From: Maricurvus nonylphenolicus
Lineage (GTDB): Bacteria; Pseudomonadota; Gammaproteobacteria; Pseudomonadales; Cellvibrionaceae
Direction: 5' to 3'
Length of the DNA stretch: 64,000 nucleotides
Assembly (NCBI RefSeq): GCF_042854845.1
Contig: NZ_AP031498.1
Coordinates: 868,001-932,000, forward strand
The first letter of the stretch is position 1, and each line of letters begins with the position of its first letter. The notes under the pieces were generated by a model. The model did not search any database. It was not told the origin of the DNA and was given only the letters and a program-made list of their open reading frames with translations. Made by a program: the position numbers and the translations under genes. Positions 26,327 to 34,725 of this stretch are shown here, in pieces.

Positions 26327-26932
26327 ATGGGCGTATTAGTTGGAAAGCCAGCTCCAGACTTCACTGCAGCAGCAGTACTGGGTAGCGGCGAAATCGTTGA
26401 TGCTTTCAACCTGACCGAAACCATCAAAGGCAAGAAAGCAGTTATCTTCTTCTACCCGCTGGACTTCACCTTTGTATGTCCTTCTGAGCTGCTGGCTTTC
26501 GATCACCGTTTTGAAGAGTTCACCAAGCGCGGTGTTGAAGTAATCGGTGTTTCTATCGATTCTCAGTTCAGCCACAACGCATGGCGTAACACCCCAGTAA
26601 ACGAAGGCGGTATCGGCCCAGTTAAGTACACTCTGGTTGCTGACACCAAGCACGAAATCTGTCAGGCCTACGACGTTGAGTTCGCCGACGCTGGTGTTGC
26701 TTTCCGTGGCTCTTTCCTGATCGACGAAGAAGGTACTGTTCGTCACCAGGTAGTTAACGATCTGCCTCTGGGCCGTAACGTTGACGAGATGCTGCGTATG
26801 GTTGACGCTCTGGCGTTCCACCAGGAGCACGGCGAAGTATGTCCAGCTGGCTGGAAAGAAGGTGACAAAGGCATGACCGCTTCTCCAGACGGTGTTGCTG
26901 CTTACCTGAGCGAGAATGCTGACAGCCTCTAA
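26327..26932 (+). CDS. Typical 2-Cys peroxiredoxin (AhpC/Prx1, TsaA-like)
   Basis: A 201-aa thiol peroxidase that reduces hydrogen peroxide, alkyl hydroperoxides and peroxynitrite. ATG 26327 follows AAAGGGAGACCCATC; an in-frame start six codons earlier overlaps that site. The peroxidatic cysteine is C51 in FTFVCPSEL and the resolving cysteine is C172 in EVCPAGW. The catalytic Pro/Thr are in PLDFT, and the family GGxGP-type loop is present (GGIGP). Codon use is strongly biased to a few codons (GCT, GTT, CTG), as in highly expressed genes. It is monocistronic with its own terminator. I recall the P. aeruginosa counterpart at this position as tsaA. Confidence 0.95.
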   Translation: MGVLVGKPAPDFTAAAVLGSGEIVDAFNLTETIKGKKAVIFFYPLDFTFVCPSELLAFDHRFEEFTKRGVEVIGVSIDSQFSHNAWRNTPVNEGGIGPVKYTLVADTKHEICQAYDVEFADAGVAFRGSFLIDEEGTVRHQVVNDLPLGRNVDEMLRMVDALAFHQEHGEVCPAGWKEGDKGMTASPDGVAAYLSENADSL

Positions 26933-26953
26933 GGCCTGTTAACATTACGCTTC

Positions 26954-26983
26954 AAAAAGGCTGCCCTAGGCAGCCTTTTTTTG
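26954..26983 (+). terminator. Intrinsic terminator of the peroxiredoxin gene
   Basis: AAAGGCTGCC (26956-26965) and GGCAGCCTTT (26969-26978) form a perfect 10-bp stem with a 3-base loop, followed by a T-run. Confidence 0.96.
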
Positions 26984-26995
26984 TGCCTGACGGCC

Positions 26996-27022
26996 GGGGT
27001 CTGACCCTGCGGGTCAGACCCC
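26996..27022. repeat. Perfect 12-bp palindrome GGGGTCTGACCC / GGGTCAGACCCC
   Basis: Two 12-base arms (26996-27007 and 27011-27022) are exactly complementary around TGC. The same GGGGTCTGACCC word recurs between genes in many proteobacterial genomes, in my recollection as a REP-like element linked to REP-associated transposases. No transposase is near it here. There is no T-run, so it is not a normal terminator. Confidence 0.7.
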
Positions 27023-27110
27023 ATCCCTGGCATCGGCACCGATTCTGGCACATCCCCCACCGTTGACTACACTTCTGTGACGTAAGAATAAAGAAACACA
27101 GGAGTGTTCA

Positions 27111-27533
27111 ATGAAACTCATCAACTTTCACTGGCTCTGCGTTTTTGTATTAACCGGCCTCTTGGCAGCTTGTAGTTCTCTGCAACAAATACGCAGTGTG
27201 GAATATACGGCGGGTGAGACTACCTCAATGGCATTGGCCATGGATGCGGCAAAAGCCAAAGCGGAAGAAGCCCTGAGTGCCAACGGTTTTATGGAAACCG
27301 GTCGCGAAAAACACGGCAATAAATTCTACCTATACGGCGAGAGTGCAGGCGAGGGTACATTCGAACCGGGTAACCGCAAATTTACCACCGGCAAGCTGGT
27401 GCGCATCGTGTTGGTTGAAGAGGGTGCTTCAACCCAGGCCTATGTACTGGTGCGGGAAAAAGTCGGTTTTGATACCAGTGAAACCGGTTTGGTGGCTCGC
27501 CGGCTGGTACAAAAGCTAGGTCCGGCGACCTAG
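27111..27533 (+). CDS. Small lipoprotein of unknown function
   Basis: 140 aa from ATG 27111 with ACAGGAGTG upstream. The N-terminus is a lipoprotein signal: a basic start, a hydrophobic run and the lipobox LLAAC, giving lipidated Cys21, followed by Ser-Ser (which does not signal inner-membrane retention, so the outer membrane is likely). The mature part is a small alpha/beta domain (ALAMDAAKAKAEEAL..., LVRIVLVEEGASTQAYVLV) with no motif I recognise. It stands between the peroxiredoxin and the leftward thioesterase-rnt-pyrC set and is not part of the block I recall from Pseudomonas. A hairpin terminator overlaps its stop codon. Confidence 0.85.
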   Translation: MKLINFHWLCVFVLTGLLAACSSLQQIRSVEYTAGETTSMALAMDAAKAKAEEALSANGFMETGREKHGNKFYLYGESAGEGTFEPGNRKFTTGKLVRIVLVEEGASTQAYVLVREKVGFDTSETGLVARRLVQKLGPAT

Positions 27534-27540
27534 CTTTGCA
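27513..27540. terminator. Hairpin overlapping the lipoprotein stop codon
   Basis: AAGCTAGGTC (27513-27522) pairs perfectly with GACCTAGCTT (27527-27536) around CGGC, and the stop codon TAG (27531-27533) is inside the right arm. Short T-runs on both sides suggest a compact bidirectional terminator between convergent genes. Confidence 0.7.
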
Positions 27541-27549
27541 GCCTGAATA

Positions 27550-27987
27550 TTACGGACGGTAGTCTTCTGGCAGGGCATCGATAAATGCCTCTGGGATTGG
27601 GCAGACTTTGCCTGTAGTTGGATCAACAAAGACGAAGCCGGTTTTGGCCAGGGCTACCAGAGTCTCACCCTGGTTCTTGGTAATGCGGAAAATAACATCG
27701 GCACCGTATTTGTTAAAATCCGTCAGGCCGACTTCAAATTTCAGTTTTTCACTGGCAAAACTTTCGGCACGGTAGGTAGTTACCAGATCGGTTACTGTGA
27801 CCACAGCACCACCAATGCTGGTGTCATCAAGCTTCATATCGCAAAAGAAACTGTAGCGAGCATCGGAAATCAGGCTGATCATTTGATCATTGCCCAGGTG
27901 CCCGGCCGGGTTTAAATCGGTAAAGCGAACTTCAATCTCAGTGGAATAGAAAAACGCTTCTGGCAGTTCCAGTTCTACGCGAGCCAT
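27550..27987 (-). CDS. Hotdog-fold acyl-CoA thioesterase (4HBT type)
   Basis: 145 aa. The signature VRFTDLNPAGHLGNDQMISLISDARYSFF corresponds to the 4-hydroxybenzoyl-CoA thioesterase/YbgC pattern (fxDxDxxGHxxN...) and carries the catalytic acidic/amide residue. It would hydrolyse an acyl-CoA to the free acid and CoA in the cytoplasm. It lies 27 bases downstream of rnt on the same strand and likely shares its transcript with rnt and pyrC. The substrate is unknown. Confidence 0.85.
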   Translation of the reverse strand: MARVELELPEAFFYSTEIEVRFTDLNPAGHLGNDQMISLISDARYSFFCDMKLDDTSIGGAVVTVTDLVTTYRAESFASEKLKFEVGLTDFNKYGADVIFRITKNQGETLVALAKTGFVFVDPTTGKVCPIPEAFIDALPEDYRP

Positions 27988-28014
27988 GGGTACCTCTTTG
28001 GATAAATCTTTTGG

Positions 28015-28671
28015 TTAATCGATGGGGGGCAGCGGCCAGCCACCGAGTTCCTGCCAGCGATTGACGATCAGGCAGAACAGGTCGGCGGTTTTTTCTGCAT
28101 CATAGGCTGCGGTGTGTGCAGCGCTATTGCTGAATTCAATGCCGGCAGTTTGGCAGGTTTTGGCCAGTACGGTTTGGCCAAAGGCAAGGCCACTTAGGGT
28201 GGCGGTATCAAAACAGCTGAAAGGGTGAAACGGATTGCGTTTCATATCCACACGTTCAGCGGCGGCATTCACAAAGCCCAGATCAAAGTGGGCGTTGTGA
28301 GCAACCATCACCGCGCGGGTGCAGCCGTGTTCTTTTACTGAGCGACGGATTGATCGGAACAGTTCCGGGATAGCAATTTCTTCCGGCATGGCATCGCGTT
28401 CCGGGCTTTCCAGATCGATACCGGTAAAGTCCAGGGCAGATTGTTCGATATTGGCGCCTTCAAAGGGGTCGATATGAAAATCAAAGGTCTCGTCGCGGTG
28501 CAGCAAGCCGTCATCACACATGCGCAGGGTGACGGCGGCAACTTCCAGCAGGGCGTCGCGGTGGGCGTTAAAGCCACCGGTTTCCACATCGACAACCACG
28601 GGCAGGAAACCTCGAAAACGTTGGGCCAGTAAACTTTTATCCTGGTCCGGCGTGCTTATAGGGTCGTTCAC
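28015..28671 (-). CDS. rnt: Ribonuclease T
   Basis: A 218-aa DEDDh 3'-5' exoribonuclease that trims tRNA CCA ends and stable-RNA 3' ends. Catalytic residues are visible: D28 and E30 (VVVDVETGGFN), D130 (AHNAHFDLGF), H186 (SAAHTAAYD) and D191. The length and the FSCFDTATLSGLAFGQTVLAKTC segment are typical of RNase T. It is downstream of pyrC and upstream of the thioesterase, the pyrC-rnt order I recall in Pseudomonas. Confidence 0.96.
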   Translation of the reverse strand: MNDPISTPDQDKSLLAQRFRGFLPVVVDVETGGFNAHRDALLEVAAVTLRMCDDGLLHRDETFDFHIDPFEGANIEQSALDFTGIDLESPERDAMPEEIAIPELFRSIRRSVKEHGCTRAVMVAHNAHFDLGFVNAAAERVDMKRNPFHPFSCFDTATLSGLAFGQTVLAKTCQTAGIEFSNSAAHTAAYDAEKTADLFCLIVNRWQELGGWPLPPID

Positions 28672-28713
28672 AAGGTGTCCTTAATGATTTTTCTCGATCG
28701 TTATTGGTACAGC

Positions 28714-29748
28714 TTAGCGCTTAACACGCCAGCGAATAGTCTCACCGGCACGCAGTGGTACCAGATCTTCGCCAGCCAGCGTCAGTGCTTGCGGTAGCTG
28801 CCAGTCTTCTTTTACCAGCGTAATAGTATCGGTATTGCGTGGCAAACCATAATACTCCGGGCCAAATACGCTGGCGAAGTTTTCCAGCTTGTCCAGGGCG
28901 CCCGCATCTTCAAATACTTCGGTGTAAAGCTCTAACGCGTGGTAGGCAGTGTAGGCACCGGCACAGCCACAGGCAGATTCTTTTTTGTTTTTGGCATGTG
29001 GGGCGGAATCGGTACCCAGGAAGAATTTCGGGCTGCCACTGATGGCGGCTTTGATCAGGGCTTCCTGGTGGGTGTTACGCTTGAGGATTGGCAGGCAGTA
29101 GTAGTGTGGGCGAATACCTCCGGCCAGCATATGGTTGCGGTTATACAGCAGGTGGTGGGCGGTAATGGTGGCCGCCATATTGTCACCGGCCTCAGCAACA
29201 AACTCCGCAGCATCTTTTGTCGTGATATGTTCCAGCACCATTTTCAGGTTCGGGAAGTCTTTGGCCAGTTGCACCAGGGTGCGATCGATAAATTCTTTTT
29301 CACGATCGAAGATATCAATAGCGGTATCGGTTACTTCACCGTGCAGCAGGAACAGCATGCCGTGCTCTTCCATGGCCGCCAGGGCAGGGTAGACCTTATT
29401 GATGTCGGTTACACCGGAATCGGAGTTAGTGGTCGCACCGGCTGGATACAGCTTGCAGGCGACAACGCCGGCCTGCTTGGCGGCGGCAATGGTTTCCGGA
29501 GTGGTGTTGTCTGTCAGGTAGAGCACCATCAGTGGCTCAAACCCGGAGCCAGCAGGGTTTTGGGCCATAATACGGTCTTTGTAGGCCATGGCCTGCTCGG
29601 CATCCATTACCGGTGGCACTAGATTGGGCATAATAATGGCGCGGCCAAAGGTCTGGGCGGCGTGGGGCACGGTAGTGGCCAGGGCGTCGCCATCACGCAG
29701 GTGAATGTGCCAGTCATCGGGGCGGATTATGGTAAGGGTATCGCTCAT
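28714..29748 (-). CDS. pyrC: Dihydroorotase (class II)
   Basis: 344 aa from ATG 29748 (MSDTLTIIRPDDWHIHLRDG); in-frame codons upstream to 29814 do not match the family. It catalyses the reversible ring closure of carbamoyl-aspartate to dihydroorotate in pyrimidine synthesis. Zinc ligands H14 and H16 (HIHLRDG), the carboxylated lysine in VACKLYPAGATTNS, histidines in LLHGEVTD and VLEHITTKDA, and the Asp in LGTDSAPHAK are all visible. It is the first gene of the leftward pyrC-rnt-thioesterase set and is divergent from motY. Confidence 0.97.
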   Translation of the reverse strand: MSDTLTIIRPDDWHIHLRDGDALATTVPHAAQTFGRAIIMPNLVPPVMDAEQAMAYKDRIMAQNPAGSGFEPLMVLYLTDNTTPETIAAAKQAGVVACKLYPAGATTNSDSGVTDINKVYPALAAMEEHGMLFLLHGEVTDTAIDIFDREKEFIDRTLVQLAKDFPNLKMVLEHITTKDAAEFVAEAGDNMAATITAHHLLYNRNHMLAGGIRPHYYCLPILKRNTHQEALIKAAISGSPKFFLGTDSAPHAKNKKESACGCAGAYTAYHALELYTEVFEDAGALDKLENFASVFGPEYYGLPRNTDTITLVKEDWQLPQALTLAGEDLVPLRAGETIRWRVKR

Positions 29749-29912
29749 AATGCATTCACCTGTCGTAAAGCGCTGTGCCATGTAAGAGGCTAAGTAGTGG
29801 GTATTGTACCGCAAAAGACGCGCATCCTACCGAAAATGGCGTCTAAAGCACAGCGCTAAAGGGTCTGTAGCTCTGTGCTAAAGCCTGGCCTCGGCAAGTC
29901 GATAACTAAGTA

Positions 29913-30890
29913 ATGATGGGTAAAACAGGCGGCCTGGGGCGGCCAAGGTTGGGCATAATGTTAGCGCGAATTCTGGCGGGGATAATGTTGGCGGGCTTGT
30001 GGGCGGGGTTGAGCACGACAGCCTGGCAGGCTCAGGCGGCTACTTTTCACCCGCGCCTGGACAAGTCTGAATGGCAGGTCGAGGCCTCGATCTTTGAATG
30101 CCGTATGACCCATCCGATTCCCTTTTATGGGGATGCCGTCTTTCGTCGTCGAGCCGGTGAGGCCTCCCGCTTTCATCTGGACAGCAAATCCCCCCGTCTA
30201 AAAACCGGTAAAGCCTCGCTGGTGTCTGAAACCCCGATGTGGCGCCCTGGCTTAAAGCCCAAGGCCATGGCCATGGTGGATGTTAAGCAGGGCAGTAAAC
30301 CCGTGCAGCTGGGTTCCGGGCTGACTGAGCGTATGCTGGCTGAGTTGCACAATGGCCGCAAGGTGGTGGTTACCCGCAAGCCCTGGTACGGGGCTGATGA
30401 ATCGGTACAGGTGAGTATGAGCTCGGTCAACTTCCGTGCCGCTTATCGCCGTTATCTGGATTGCCTGGGCTCGCTGCTGCCTGTGAATTTCGATCAAATT
30501 AAACGCACAGCGATCTATTTCCCGTCAGGTAGTGATGAGCTAAAGCCAAGCGAAATGCAGAAGCTCGACAATATCATTACCTATGTCAAAGCCGATCCCA
30601 CGATAGAGGCCTTCTATATTGATGGTCATACCGACAGTGTCGGCAAGCGCAGTGATAATCTGGAGCTCTCCAAGCATCGCGCCGAAATGGTGAGTGAGTA
30701 CCTCAGTTTGAAGGGGGTACCCAAGGACAAAATTACTACCCGCTGGCACGGTGAGCGCTACCAGGTTTCCAGCAATCGTACCCGCAAGGGGAGAGCGAAA
30801 AACCGCCGTGTCACCATTCGCCTGGAAAAAGCCGGGGCGCCTAAAGTGCCAAGGTTGGCCCGTGGTAATGTCAGAACCGGTGCCCAATAG
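29913..30890 (+). CDS. motY: Flagellar motor protein MotY-like, OmpA C-terminal domain
   Basis: A 325-aa exported protein. A signal peptide ends WQAQA-ATF. The N-terminal domain (WQVEASIFECRMTHPIPFYGDAVFRRRAGE) matches MotY, the periplasmic T-ring protein that supports sodium- or proton-type flagellar stators. The C-terminal OmpA/MotB-like domain (about residues 200-310; IDGHTDSVGKRSDNLELSKHRAEMVSEYL) binds peptidoglycan. Position between pyrC and argG is the same as I recall for P. aeruginosa motY, which supports the name. ATG 29958 (15 codons later, with AAGG upstream) is an equally good start and gives a cleaner signal peptide. No other flagellar gene is in the window. Confidence 0.82.
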   Translation: MMGKTGGLGRPRLGIMLARILAGIMLAGLWAGLSTTAWQAQAATFHPRLDKSEWQVEASIFECRMTHPIPFYGDAVFRRRAGEASRFHLDSKSPRLKTGKASLVSETPMWRPGLKPKAMAMVDVKQGSKPVQLGSGLTERMLAELHNGRKVVVTRKPWYGADESVQVSMSSVNFRAAYRRYLDCLGSLLPVNFDQIKRTAIYFPSGSDELKPSEMQKLDNIITYVKADPTIEAFYIDGHTDSVGKRSDNLELSKHRAEMVSEYLSLKGVPKDKITTRWHGERYQVSSNRTRKGRAKNRRVTIRLEKAGAPKVPRLARGNVRTGAQ

Positions 30891-31034
30891 GGAGTAAACC
30901 CCTCTACCATCTTAATTAACCCTATTTTTTGGGCCGAATTGGAGCTACAATTCGCGCCCCGAAATTTCCGTATAGGGTTGATCAATAAAGCATCAAACCT
31001 ACGATTAAATGACCCGCTTGCATGGGAGATGCCT

Positions 31035-32258
31035 ATGTCATCCGTGAAAAAAGTGGTACTGGCCTACTCCGGTGGTCTGGATACCTCAGTAATTGTTAAG
31101 TGGCTGCAAGAAACCTACAACTGCGAAGTTGTGACCTTCACCGCCGATATCGGTCAAGGTGAAGAGGTTGAACCAGCGCGTGCTAAGGCTGAAGCCCTGG
31201 GCATTAAAGAAATCTACATTGACGATCTGCGTGAAGAGTTCGCCCGTGATTTCGTATTCCCCATGTTCCGCGCCAACGCTATCTACGAAGGTGAGTACCT
31301 GTTGGGTACCTCCATTGCGCGTCCGCTGATTGCCAAGCGTTTGATCGAGATCGCTAAAGAGACCGGCGCTGAAGCCATCTCCCACGGTGCTACCGGTAAG
31401 GGTAACGACCAGGTGCGTTTCGAACTGGGTGCTTACGCGCTGATGCCGGGCATTCAGGTGATCGCCCCATGGCGTGAGTGGGATCTGACCTCCCGCGAAA
31501 CCCTGATGAAGTACTGTGAAGATCACAACATTCCTGTGGACTTCGCCAGTAGCAAGAAAAAGTCTCCTTACTCTATGGATGCCAACCTGCTGCACATTTC
31601 TTACGAAGGCGGCAACCTGGAAGATCCATGGTGGGAAGCTGAAGACCCTGAAATGTGGCGCTGGACTGTTTCCCCAGAGGAAGCGCCAGACAAGCCAGAA
31701 TACGCGGTACTGACCTACAAGCAGGGTGACATTGTTGCCATCGACGGCAAAGAAATGACCCCAGCTGAGGTTATGGAGCACCTGAACAAGGTTGCCGGTG
31801 CTCACGGTGTAGGCCGTCTGGACATCGTTGAGAACCGTTATGTGGGCATGAAGTCCCGCGGTTGTTACGAGACGCCAGCCGGTACTGTGATGTTAAAAGC
31901 GCACCGTGCCATTGAGTCCCTGACCCTGGACCGTGAAGCCGCTCACCTGAAAGACGAGCTGATGCCTAAGTACGCCAAACTGGTTTACAACGGTTACTGG
32001 TGGAGTCCAGAGCGCAAGATGCTGCAAGCGGCTATCGATGAGTCTCAGAAGTGTGTGAACGGTGAAGTTCGCGTGAAACTGTACAAAGGCGCTGTGACTG
32101 CTGTTGGCCGTCGCTCAGAAGACAGCTTGTTTGACGAGGCGATTGCGACCTTCGAAGACGATGCGGGTGCTTACGATCAGAAAGACGCGGAAGGCTTTAT
32201 CAAGCTGAACGCACTGCGGTTAAAAATTGCGGCGAAAAAAGGCCGCGATCTGCTGTAG
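31035..32258 (+). CDS. argG: Argininosuccinate synthase
   Basis: 407 aa from ATG 31035, with GGGAG six bases before it; ATG 31029 and earlier in-frame codons lack this spacing. It joins citrulline and aspartate, using ATP, to give argininosuccinate in arginine synthesis. The PP-loop motif YSGGLDTSV, SHGATGKGNDQVRFE, and the conserved substrate-contact segments SPYSMDANLLH and NGYWWSPER are present. The length is that of the usual ~400-aa class. Strong preference for GCT/GTT/CTG codons suggests high expression. It is monocistronic. Confidence 0.98.
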   Translation: MSSVKKVVLAYSGGLDTSVIVKWLQETYNCEVVTFTADIGQGEEVEPARAKAEALGIKEIYIDDLREEFARDFVFPMFRANAIYEGEYLLGTSIARPLIAKRLIEIAKETGAEAISHGATGKGNDQVRFELGAYALMPGIQVIAPWREWDLTSRETLMKYCEDHNIPVDFASSKKKSPYSMDANLLHISYEGGNLEDPWWEAEDPEMWRWTVSPEEAPDKPEYAVLTYKQGDIVAIDGKEMTPAEVMEHLNKVAGAHGVGRLDIVENRYVGMKSRGCYETPAGTVMLKAHRAIESLTLDREAAHLKDELMPKYAKLVYNGYWWSPERKMLQAAIDESQKCVNGEVRVKLYKGAVTAVGRRSEDSLFDEAIATFEDDAGAYDQKDAEGFIKLNALRLKIAAKKGRDLL

Positions 32259-32410
32259 CTCTTTATTAAGAGACGCCGCGGCGCTGCAGTAAACATGCAA
32301 TAAAACCCTGCTAAAAGTAGGGGATACGCAGAGAAAAGATTCGTGGCCTACACTCAGTGGATGGTTTTGCAGCCCTGAGGTAGGCCCGACCGGAAGAAAG
32401 GCGGTTTGAG

Positions 32411-32424
32411 TTGATACGTGTCAA
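32411..32424. promoter_or_regulatory. Anr/Fnr-type box upstream of ccoNOQP
   Basis: TTGAT-ACGT-GTCAA differs from the symmetrical TTGAT-N4-ATCAA consensus at one base. It lies 213 bases before the ccoN start, which leaves a leader of about 170 bases if it acts at the usual -41.5 position. It fits oxygen-limited induction of a cbb3 oxidase. Confidence 0.7.
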
Positions 32425-32472
32425 TTCAATCCCGCTCCCTGATAGGCACAATGCGCTACCTACAATGGATTA

Positions 32473-32500
32473 GTCCGTAAAGACCAAGTCCGTAAAGACC
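32473..32500. repeat. Two-copy 13-base tandem repeat (15-base period)
   Basis: GTCCGTAAAGACC occurs at 32473-32485 and 32488-32500. A third, shorter CTCCGTAGA follows at 32503, which can pair with CTACGGA near 32522. It lies in the probable ccoN leader. Confidence 0.6.
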
Positions 32501-32636
32501 GGCTCCGTAGATAGGGGTGCTCCTACGGACTGGAGTGTAGGTGTTATTTGTGAATTTGGGGCAGTCACGTGATTAGCCGTTACTGACAGTCATCCGGAAG
32601 ATTCCTTAATTACAAAAATCTAACAGGAACGTCACT

Positions 32637-34073
32637 ATGAGTAGTAATCTGGCTGCCGGTGAACAACCGGTATACAACTACAATGTAGTTCGCCAATTTG
32701 CCATTATGACCGTCGTTTGGGGCGTGGTCGGTATGGCAGTGGGGGTGTTAATCGCCGCCCAATTGGTTTGGCCCGAGCTGAATGATATCTTTCAGCCTTA
32801 TACCCACTTTGGACGCTTGCGTCCGTTGCATACCAATGCAGTGATCTTCGCCTTCGGCGGTTGTGCACTGTTTGCAACTTCCTATTACGTGGTGCAGCGC
32901 ACCTGTCAGACCCCGCTGTGGGGCGGCTTCCTGATCCCGTTTACCTTCTGGGGTTGGCAGCTGGTGATTGTGTTGGCCGCGATTACGCTGCCACTGGGTT
33001 ACACCTCTGCAAAAGAATACGCTGAGCTGGAATGGCCAATCGATATTCTGATCACCCTGGTATGGGTGGCGTATGCGATTGTGTTCTTCGGTACTATCAT
33101 CAAGCGTCGTACTTCCCACATCTACGTAGCTAACTGGTTCTTTGGTGCTTTCATCCTGACCATTGCCCTGCTGCACGTGGTTAACAATATGGAAGTACCT
33201 GTTTCCATGTGGAAATCCTACTCCGCCTACTCCGGCGCCATGGATGCCATGGTTCAGTGGTGGTACGGTCACAACGCCGTAGGTTTCTTCCTGACTGCTG
33301 GCTTCCTGGGCATGATGTACTACTTCGTACCTAAGCAAGCGGGTCGTCCGGTTTACTCTTACCAGCTGTCCATCGTTCACTTCTGGGCACTGATCTCCCT
33401 GTACATCTGGGCTGGTCCTCACCACCTGCACTACTCTGCTCTGCCTGATTGGGCTCAGAGCCTGGGTATGGTGATGTCTCTGGTTCTGCTGGCGCCAAGC
33501 TGGGGTGGCATGATCAACGGTATCATGACCCTGTCCGGTGCATGGCACAAACTGCGCACCGATCCTACCTTGCGCTTCCTGGTTGTATCTCTGTCCTTCT
33601 ACGGTATGTCTACCTTCGAAGGCCCGATGATGGCAATCAAAACTGTAAACGCCCTGTCTCACGACACCGACTGGACCGTAGGTCACGTACATTCTGGTGC
33701 GCTGGGCTGGGTTGCGATGATTTCTATCGGTGCCATCTACCACCTGATTCCTGTGCTGTTTAACCGCAAGGAAATGTGGAGTGTTGGTCTGGTTAACGCT
33801 CACTTCTGGTTGGCGACTATCGGTACTGTTCTGTACATCTCTGCGATGTGGGTTAACGGTATTACCCAGGGTCTGATGTGGCGCGCATTCAACGCCGACG
33901 GCACCCTGACTTACAGCTTCGTTGAGTCTGTAGAAGCTTCTTACCCTGGTTACTTTGTACGTGTTCTGGGTGGTGCTTTCTTCCTCTTCGGCATGCTGCT
34001 GATGGCCTACAACACATACCGCACCGTGGCTGACGAAGACGAAGCCACCAGCGCGCAGCCGCAAACGGCGTAA
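32637..34073 (+). CDS. ccoN: cbb3-type cytochrome c oxidase subunit I
   Basis: A 478-aa catalytic subunit with 12 membrane helices that holds heme b and the heme b3-CuB centre and reduces oxygen to water with high affinity. An AGGA site lies upstream of ATG 32637. Typical segments include the heme-ligand histidines in HTNAVIFAFGG and WYGHNAVGFFLTAGF, HHLHYSALPDW, and DWTVGHVHSGALGWV. It is the first gene of ccoNOQP, 12 bases before ccoO. Codon use is highly biased, suggesting that this is a main respiratory oxidase. Confidence 0.98.
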   Translation: MSSNLAAGEQPVYNYNVVRQFAIMTVVWGVVGMAVGVLIAAQLVWPELNDIFQPYTHFGRLRPLHTNAVIFAFGGCALFATSYYVVQRTCQTPLWGGFLIPFTFWGWQLVIVLAAITLPLGYTSAKEYAELEWPIDILITLVWVAYAIVFFGTIIKRRTSHIYVANWFFGAFILTIALLHVVNNMEVPVSMWKSYSAYSGAMDAMVQWWYGHNAVGFFLTAGFLGMMYYFVPKQAGRPVYSYQLSIVHFWALISLYIWAGPHHLHYSALPDWAQSLGMVMSLVLLAPSWGGMINGIMTLSGAWHKLRTDPTLRFLVVSLSFYGMSTFEGPMMAIKTVNALSHDTDWTVGHVHSGALGWVAMISIGAIYHLIPVLFNRKEMWSVGLVNAHFWLATIGTVLYISAMWVNGITQGLMWRAFNADGTLTYSFVESVEASYPGYFVRVLGGAFFLFGMLLMAYNTYRTVADEDEATSAQPQTA

Positions 34074-34085
34074 GGAGAAGCGACT

Positions 34086-34703
34086 GTGAAAAATCATGAC
34101 ATCGTAGAAAAGAATATTGGTTTGATGGTCCTGCTGGTAGTTGTTGCTATCAGCTTCGGTGGCCTGGTACAGGTTGTACCTCAGTTCTTCCTGGATGAGA
34201 CCACTCAGCCAGTTGAAGGTCTGACACCTTGGAATGCTGTTGAGCTGGAAGGTCGTGACATCTACATCCGTGAAGGTTGTCACGTATGTCACACCCAAAT
34301 GATTCGCCCACTGCGTGCAGAAGTAGAGCGTTACGGTCACTACTCTGTTGCCGGTGAGTCTGTTTACGATCACCCATTCCTGTGGGGTTCCAAGCGTACT
34401 GGTCCTGACCTGGCACGTGTTGGCGGCCGTTACAGTGACGAGTGGCACAAGGCACACATGTACAACCCGCGTAACGTTGTACCTGAGTCCAACATGCCAG
34501 CGTTCCCGTGGCTGTTTGACAATGTGCTTGATGGCAAGCTGACCGGTAAGAAGATGGCTGCTTTGCGTTCTGTAGGCGTTCCTTACACCGACGAAGATAT
34601 CGCTGGTGCTGAGGCTGCTGTAAAAGGCACTACAGAAATTGATGCACTGGTTGCTTACCTGCAACAGCTGGGTGATCTGCCCGGTCTGAAGCAGAAGCGC
34701 TAA
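34086..34703 (+). CDS. ccoO: cbb3-type cytochrome c oxidase subunit II (monoheme c)
   Basis: 205 aa, starting at GTG 34086 after AAGGAG. It has one N-terminal membrane anchor (about residues 11-33) and a periplasmic mono-heme cytochrome c domain. The heme-binding motif is C65-H-V-C68-H69, and the distal Met is in PESNMPAFPWL. It passes electrons towards CcoN. Confidence 0.98.
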   Translation: MKNHDIVEKNIGLMVLLVVVAISFGGLVQVVPQFFLDETTQPVEGLTPWNAVELEGRDIYIREGCHVCHTQMIRPLRAEVERYGHYSVAGESVYDHPFLWGSKRTGPDLARVGGRYSDEWHKAHMYNPRNVVPESNMPAFPWLFDNVLDGKLTGKKMAALRSVGVPYTDEDIAGAEAAVKGTTEIDALVAYLQQLGDLPGLKQKR

Positions 34704-34725
34704 GTCAACACGTAAGAGAACTGTT

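Larger units (their letters stand above)
32259..32636. other. 378-base intergenic region between argG and ccoN
   Basis: This gap holds a GC-rich GCCGCGGC palindrome just after argG (near 32274) with no T-run, the Anr/Fnr-like box at 32411-32424, a 15-base tandem repeat at 32473-32500, and an imperfect hairpin TCCGTAG/CTACGGA (near 32504-32528). The ccoN promoter should lie here. No open frame with a ribosome site was seen. Confidence 0.6.
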
